From: a virus | Length of the DNA stretch: 33,210 nucleotides | IMG/VR virus record: IMGVR_UViG_3300031707_000104 | Location: 1 to 33,210 of that record | Strand: one strand, 5' to 3' | Shown: positions 29,320 through 33,210 of the stretch, piece after piece | Layout: each line of letters opens with the position of its first letter | Position numbering within the stretch: the first letter of the stretch is position 1 | Notes under the pieces: model-generated | What the model was told of the DNA's origin: nothing | The model's database searches: none | What the model saw: the letters and a program-made list of their open reading frames with translations, nothing else | Translations under genes and position numbers: made by a program

Positions 29320-29773
29320 CAAAAAAATAATCTATACTAGCGGAACTTATGACCTTTTTCATTTTGGACATTTAAATATTCTTCTTAAAGCCAAAGCATT
29401 AGGAGATTATTTAATTGTAGGAGTTTCTACTGATTCTCTTATTACAAAATACAAAGGAATAAAACCAATTATTTCTTATAAAGATAGAGTAACTATTATT
29501 GAACAATTAAAATGTGTAGATAAAGTAATCAAACAAGATAAGTTTTTTGACATAAAACAATTAAAAAAATATAAGATTTCAACAATTGTATTAGGAGATG
29601 ATTGGAAGGATAAATCTTTTCCTGAATTAGAAAAATGCCTTAAAAAGTTAAATATTAAAATGATTTATGTACCATATACTAAAAGACTATCAACATCTAA
29701 AATAAAAGAAACAATAATTCGTAATGCTGTAGAAATTATTGAAGCCCAAACTAAGCGAATAAAAAAACTTTAA
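29312..29773 (+). CDS. tagD: Glycerol-3-phosphate cytidylyltransferase-like (TagD family)
   Basis: Nucleotidyltransferase of 153 residues. Seen: GTYDLFHFGH (11-20) containing the H-x-G-H catalytic pair, VGVSTDSL (37-43), LGDDWKDK (94-101), and YTKRLSTSKIK (122-132), matching the R-x-x-x-S-T-T/S end. These fit TagD, which makes CDP-glycerol from CTP and glycerol-3-phosphate. Length slightly exceeds the usual 129-132 residues because of a C-terminal helix. Together with the LicD-like gene it could provide a donor and a transfer step for decorating host wall polymers. Substrate may be another phospho-alcohol. ATG lies just before the preceding stop. Confidence 0.8.
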   Translation: MINKKIIYTSGTYDLFHFGHLNILLKAKALGDYLIVGVSTDSLITKYKGIKPIISYKDRVTIIEQLKCVDKVIKQDKFFDIKQLKKYKISTIVLGDDWKDKSFPELEKCLKKLNIKMIYVPYTKRLSTSKIKETIIRNAVEIIEAQTKRIKKL

Positions 29774-29774
29774 A

Positions 29775-29930
29775 ATGAATATAGGACAAAAAGTATATTT
29801 GAGAACAAATGGAGAATTAAAAGTAGGTATAGTAGAAGAAATTAAATCCGAAGATTTGATGATTAGATTAGATACTGGAGAATTAATAGAAAGAAAATTT
29901 TGGGAAATAAATAAGTGTAAAGAAATATAA
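29775..29930 (+). CDS. Small beta-barrel protein, 51 aa
   Basis: Strand-rich, KOW/SH3-like pattern (GQKVYLRTNGELKVGIVEEI, then DLMIRLDTGELIERKFWEIN), which recalls small phage proteins with a GQKVYL start. No catalytic motif. Last gene of the plus-strand block; its stop lies 29 nt before the convergent minus-strand gene's stop. Confidence 0.6.
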   Translation: MNIGQKVYLRTNGELKVGIVEEIKSEDLMIRLDTGELIERKFWEINKCKEI

Positions 29931-29959
29931 AAATAAAATTAAAAAATATAATAAAATAA
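29931..29959. other. Convergent gene junction, A/T-only
   Basis: The 29 bases between the last plus-strand stop and the stop of the minus-strand gene are all A or T. No GC-stem hairpin or clear terminator is visible. This marks the boundary between the accessory block and the tail block; transcription from each side would run into the other unless a factor-dependent stop exists. Confidence 0.6.
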
Positions 29960-31045
29960 TTAAGGTGTTTGCAGTAATTTATGTACATCTATAATTGCAT
30001 CAGTAATGAAATCAGAAGAATTAATAATTTCTTTCTTAAAAAAAGTATGATTCGGTTGCCAATAATTTTCAATATATTCATGACCCCACACCTCTCCATA
30101 TAATATACGATAACTAGAAGCAATTTCATTGTCAGTACACGTATTCAATAAATTCCAGTCCCAACTTATGTAACCATGTCCTTCATCCTCCTCGTCCTCG
30201 TTTAGTGTCCATGAAGAACCAGTTACATATGATTTCCAAATATAAAACTCATAAAGAACGTTATATTGTTGAGTTTGAGTGCCAATATATTTAATCGCGT
30301 AATTTATATTAAATATATTTTTTATACCATTTGTTAATTCATCAGGAGAATTATATATAATTTTGTCATGTGATATTGGAGATAAATTAGGATATTCATC
30401 TTCAACATGTACTGTTCTTCCTCCTGAAAATTTATAATCATAAGCTATTGGATATAAATAAATTAATTCTATTTCGCATGTAGGGATATTTATATATTTT
30501 ATCTGGTTTCCCCATAAAAATTTTTCAAATTTTATAGATGATACTTTTCCTATATAATCATAATACCTTCTTCTTCTGGTATAATGATAGCCAGCAGACC
30601 AGGTTTTTGTGGCTTTTAAATTTTTTACAAATCTACTGTATGTCCAATTGGTAAAATGAACACTATCTGGTGGTGGTTTCACATCTGTATGAGAATAAAT
30701 CTCTTTATGGGCTGGTGGATAACCACTATACATTTTATATGAGTCAAAATATTCCCATTCATCGGTTGTATAATCCATTACTTCACGAGTTATTAAAGCA
30801 ATATCATAAGTACATGCTATTAATTTACAATGAGAATCAGTACTTCCATATACTAGAGGAACGAATGAAATCGTTTTATTTGGCATACTATATAATGGAA
30901 CTATTTGACCATTCAATACACCAGTAGGAAAACGTATTTTATCGGATTGAAATTTTGAAATATTTCCTTTATAAATATATCCTGTATTTTGAAAAAATTG
31001 ATATATCGATTTATTTGCTTGTGGATTTAATAGTATATATCCCAT
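29960..31045 (-). CDS. Hypothetical tail-region protein, Tyr/Trp-rich, 361 aa
   Basis: No family recognised. Rich in Tyr, Trp, Ser and Ile with few long helices, so probably beta-rich; a basic stretch TRRRRYYDYIG (about 157-167) and an acidic stretch EDEEDEGHG (about 289-297) are visible. No membrane segment, no enzyme motif. It follows two tail genes on the same strand with a 2-nt gap, so a tail, baseplate or receptor-binding part is plausible. Its AGAGGAG binding site lies inside the upstream gene. Confidence 0.6.
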   Translation of the reverse strand: MGYILLNPQANKSIYQFFQNTGYIYKGNISKFQSDKIRFPTGVLNGQIVPLYSMPNKTISFVPLVYGSTDSHCKLIACTYDIALITREVMDYTTDEWEYFDSYKMYSGYPPAHKEIYSHTDVKPPPDSVHFTNWTYSRFVKNLKATKTWSAGYHYTRRRRYYDYIGKVSSIKFEKFLWGNQIKYINIPTCEIELIYLYPIAYDYKFSGGRTVHVEDEYPNLSPISHDKIIYNSPDELTNGIKNIFNINYAIKYIGTQTQQYNVLYEFYIWKSYVTGSSWTLNEDEEDEGHGYISWDWNLLNTCTDNEIASSYRILYGEVWGHEYIENYWQPNHTFFKKEIINSSDFITDAIIDVHKLLQTP

Positions 31046-31047
31046 AA

Positions 31048-31776
31048 TTACTCCTCTGGCATTGGTTTAAATACTGCATAAAATCTCCAACATTTAGAAT
31101 CTTTATCCCACCATACTTGTGATTTATCTAAATTTTCATTACGACCTTCTTTTGTTCCTGTATCTGCTAAGGTATATAATAATACAGCTTTCATTTCATT
31201 TCCATTGGCATCTAACATAATTTTTCCTGCTAAATCTTTTCTTACTAAATAAACTTTTTCTACATCTATTTCAGTTATTCCAGCTTTCCAGGTTAATGCA
31301 TCAGGGTCAAATTCCATTTCTAATGGACCTATTTTTTCTACATCTTTTCCATCGGAATCGGGCATAGTTGCTATTTCGGGAAATCTATTCCAATGTTGTG
31401 GAGCATATTTATTAATAATAGAACCCCAATTATATTCTACAAATTCTAAAACATCTTTTATTAGTGCTCCGCCAGTATAACGAGAATGAGAATGTAAATG
31501 ATAAGTTGAAGTATTTTCTGTAGGTATTGCTGGTTCTGCATTAATTGGAGGGCATTTTGCATCTATAGAATTCCAAGGAATAGAACCTCCATAAATTTGG
31601 CTAAATCCCGATTTAACATTTACAGGTCGAATTAAACTTCTATCTCTAATTCCTCCTACAGTTGAAGAAGGTTTGCTATATTTATCTTCTGTATTTTTTG
31701 ATAAATCAGCAATTTTTGATAATAATAATTCTACAGTTTTTTCAAGTTCAAATATTCTCTCATTCAATGTAGCCAT
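31048..31776 (-). CDS. Tail-associated protein, N-terminal coiled coil, 242 aa
   Basis: A short heptad coiled coil at the N-terminus (ERIFELEKTVELLLSKIADL, about 6-25) may trimerise the chain. A His-rich motif HLHSHSRYTGG (about 93-103) is followed by a mixed alpha/beta domain, ending in a Trp/Asp-rich section KSQVWWDKDSKCWRF. The product looks like a structural phage protein that assembles beside the hub. No family name is certain. GGAGGGG binding site; 2-nt gap from the hub-like gene. Confidence 0.6.
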   Translation of the reverse strand: MATLNERIFELEKTVELLLSKIADLSKNTEDKYSKPSSTVGGIRDRSLIRPVNVKSGFSQIYGGSIPWNSIDAKCPPINAEPAIPTENTSTYHLHSHSRYTGGALIKDVLEFVEYNWGSIINKYAPQHWNRFPEIATMPDSDGKDVEKIGPLEMEFDPDALTWKAGITEIDVEKVYLVRKDLAGKIMLDANGNEMKAVLLYTLADTGTKEGRNENLDKSQVWWDKDSKCWRFYAVFKPMPEE

Positions 31777-31778
31777 AC

Positions 31779-33210
31779 TTAAACCCCTCCATGGTAGGGT
31801 AATGAAATTTTTCTTCTAAATCCCCTATTATTTTCAAGTTCTAAAGTAACAGTAAAATTTCCAATGTTATAATTCATACCAATAATATTCATTGAAGTTT
31901 CTGTTATCCCATTAATAAAGATACGTTTAGATAGGTCTATATTATAATAACAAATTGTATCTAATGTCAAATCGATATTACCTCTTATTTTTATATCACA
32001 ATTTTTACTTAATTGCCAATTAACGTAATCTTGAGCATAATCTGTATCATCCCAGGAAGGAATAACTTCTATTTCTCCTGTATCTGGATTTGTATAAGTA
32101 TAACCTATTTGAATTGATAATCCTGATAAATCTAAATCATTCATAATTGTAGTAGGATAAGTTCCCATGACACTAGTAAAAAACATTAAAGGATTAGAAA
32201 TTTCTGTTTCTGGGTCGCTTCCTTCTGAAATAGTTCTAGTATATTTTACTTCTTTAAACATTTGTATGAAAACTGAAGGTGCACGAATTGATGTAACTTC
32301 TCCATTATAATCGGTGGAAACTAAAAATATTGCATCGTTAAGAGTAAGAGTTCTATTAGCAAAATCTATAGAAAATCCATCTGTTAAAACTATATTTCCA
32401 CCAGAATCTTTTGCTGTAGGAGCATTAATAACCTGCCATCCACTACAATTTAAAGTAACTTTAGTAGGATACCTATCACTCCAAGATTCTATTTGGGGGT
32501 CTAAATAAGGTAATCTATATTTTTTAAAAATATTTTTATATTTATAATCATCTTCGGGTTTATGGTAATCCCAACCATAGCCAGTAGAAGAATTTTTAGC
32601 CAAAATTTCATAGTCGTAGTTCCAATTAGGAACTGCATGAGTATTATAATTTGAATAATTGTAAGCTGTATATCCTCTTGTATCTCCTGTAGATGAAAAT
32701 TTACGAATAACTTTTTCTCCCATCTGAACTCTAAATTTATTAACTAATCCAGAAACATCTTTCGTAAATTTATGGTCTATTAATTGATATAGTCCTAAAT
32801 TTTGACCAATAATTTGTCTTTGAATAGTAATTATACTTCCTTCTCCTGCTGTCCATAATCTTTTAGAACCATCAACATCATAAAACCATCCATAATTACC
32901 TGAATTTTCTATTAAATTGGATATTGCATCTGATTTTCCTATTCCAAAACAATCTATAGTTTGAGGAATAAAAACTCCTATTCCAGGATTCCATCCAAAT
33001 ACAGTAATAAGTGCATCAGAAATATAAGAATAAAATAATTCTCTATTATCTATTGGTTTATGTCCTACACGAAAATATTCTTTAGTTTGATTCTGTTTCC
33101 AGTATTCATCCTGACAATTTATTGTTATAGATTCTGGGTCAGCAGCAGGAGAAATAGTCGTAATATAACCCTTAAATAAAGTCCAATCATTATATTTTAT
33201 TTCTATAGAA
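31779..33210 (-). CDS. Baseplate hub-like tail protein, 5' end outside window
   Basis: Partial at its N-terminus: reading upstream from an internal ATG at 32723, the frame stays open for 162 more codons to the window edge, so at least 476 residues are encoded. The upstream part contains YNDWTLFKGYITTISP and SITINCQDEYW, then SDAISNLIENSGNYGWFYDV, DGSKRLWTAGEG and LVNKFRVQMGEKVI. This layout (domain with GYI-x-x-IS, a segment reading the residue environment, then the D-V-S-x-L-V-N-K-x-R-V block) matches phage tail hub proteins of the gp27/late-control D type. The last part (to 31779) is a beta-rich domain ending in FRRKISLPYHGG. Function as tail hub: likely; exact type: uncertain. Confidence 0.75.
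   Translation of the reverse strand, partial: SIEIKYNDWTLFKGYITTISPAADPESITINCQDEYWKQNQTKEYFRVGHKPIDNRELFYSYISDALITVFGWNPGIGVFIPQTIDCFGIGKSDAISNLIENSGNYGWFYDVDGSKRLWTAGEGSIITIQRQIIGQNLGLYQLIDHKFTKDVSGLVNKFRVQMGEKVIRKFSSTGDTRGYTAYNYSNYNTHAVPNWNYDYEILAKNSSTGYGWDYHKPEDDYKYKNIFKKYRLPYLDPQIESWSDRYPTKVTLNCSGWQVINAPTAKDSGGNIVLTDGFSIDFANRTLTLNDAIFLVSTDYNGEVTSIRAPSVFIQMFKEVKYTRTISEGSDPETEISNPLMFFTSVMGTYPTTIMNDLDLSGLSIQIGYTYTNPDTGEIEVIPSWDDTDYAQDYVNWQLSKNCDIKIRGNIDLTLDTICYYNIDLSKRIFINGITETSMNIIGMNYNIGNFTVTLELENNRGFRRKISLPYHGGV

Noticed and set aside
32314-32508. Plus-strand frame inside the hub-like gene
   Set aside because: Shadow of a continuous minus-strand frame that runs from the window end to 31779.
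1-33210. Alternative genetic code (stop reassignment)
   Set aside because: TAA, TAG and TGA all end genes at sensible overlaps and no conserved gene contains an internal stop.
1-33210. tRNA genes, CRISPR arrays, integrase or attachment sites
   Set aside because: No cloverleaf, repeat-spacer series or integrase-type gene could be found by reading; intergenic room is nearly absent.

Overview
The window is a piece of a large, AT-rich, tailed bacteriophage genome that infects bacteria. The evidence for phage is a dense B-family replication and recombination module, six free-standing HNH endonucleases, very tight gene packing (ATGA and TAATG junctions almost throughout), and a block of tail genes on the opposite strand at the right end. 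A bacterial host follows from the peptide deformylase and the strong AGGAGG-type ribosome binding sites. The low GC and the wall-polymer-type genes (TagD-like and LicD-like) lean towards a low-GC Gram-positive host, which is inference. The standard code fits: TAA, TAG and TGA all act as stops. I see no tRNA, CRISPR array, integrase, transposase or attachment site.

Layout. 10-4134: HNH gene, amidoligase plus M14 carboxypeptidase-like pair, three small genes (two zinc-binding), membrane-anchored trypsin-like protease, NUMOD3/HNH gene. 4134-8247: nucleotide metabolism and DNA handling (deoxyribosyltransferase-like enzyme, dATP/dGTP diphosphohydrolase domain, SSB, helical protein, flap-type 5' nuclease, OB/zinc protein), with one HNH gene inside. 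8256-17471: HNH gene, primase-polymerase/helicase fusion, PD-(D/E)XK nuclease, small zinc proteins, HNH gene, RecA/UvsX-like recombinase, B-family DNA polymerase, RuvC-like resolvase. 17468-21511: a knot of overlapping small frames, an RNA hairpin, small genes, then SbcD- and SbcC-like subunits. 21521-29930: accessory or host-takeover block with peptide deformylase, HNH gene, M50 intramembrane protease, polytopic membrane protein, ClpP-like protein, guanine/cytidine-type deaminase, BT1/MFS transporter, LicD-like transferase, second ClpP-like protein, metallophosphoesterase, SDR oxidoreductase, DUF2284-type metal protein and TagD-like cytidylyltransferase. 29960-33210, minus strand: two unassigned tail-region proteins and a baseplate-hub-like gene that runs off the window end.

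How the genes fit together. Primase-helicase, polymerase, SSB, flap nuclease, recombinase, SbcCD and two different resolvase-type nucleases make a nearly self-sufficient, recombination-linked replication system. The most unusual part is the accessory block. It combines a transporter of the folate/biopterin type, a purine-type deaminase, a CDP-alcohol/LicD-type wall decoration set, and a proteolysis set (anchored trypsin-like protease, M50 protease, two ClpP-like proteins) whose parts resemble the steps of a regulated intramembrane proteolysis cascade. No stretch longer than 300 bases lacks a gene.
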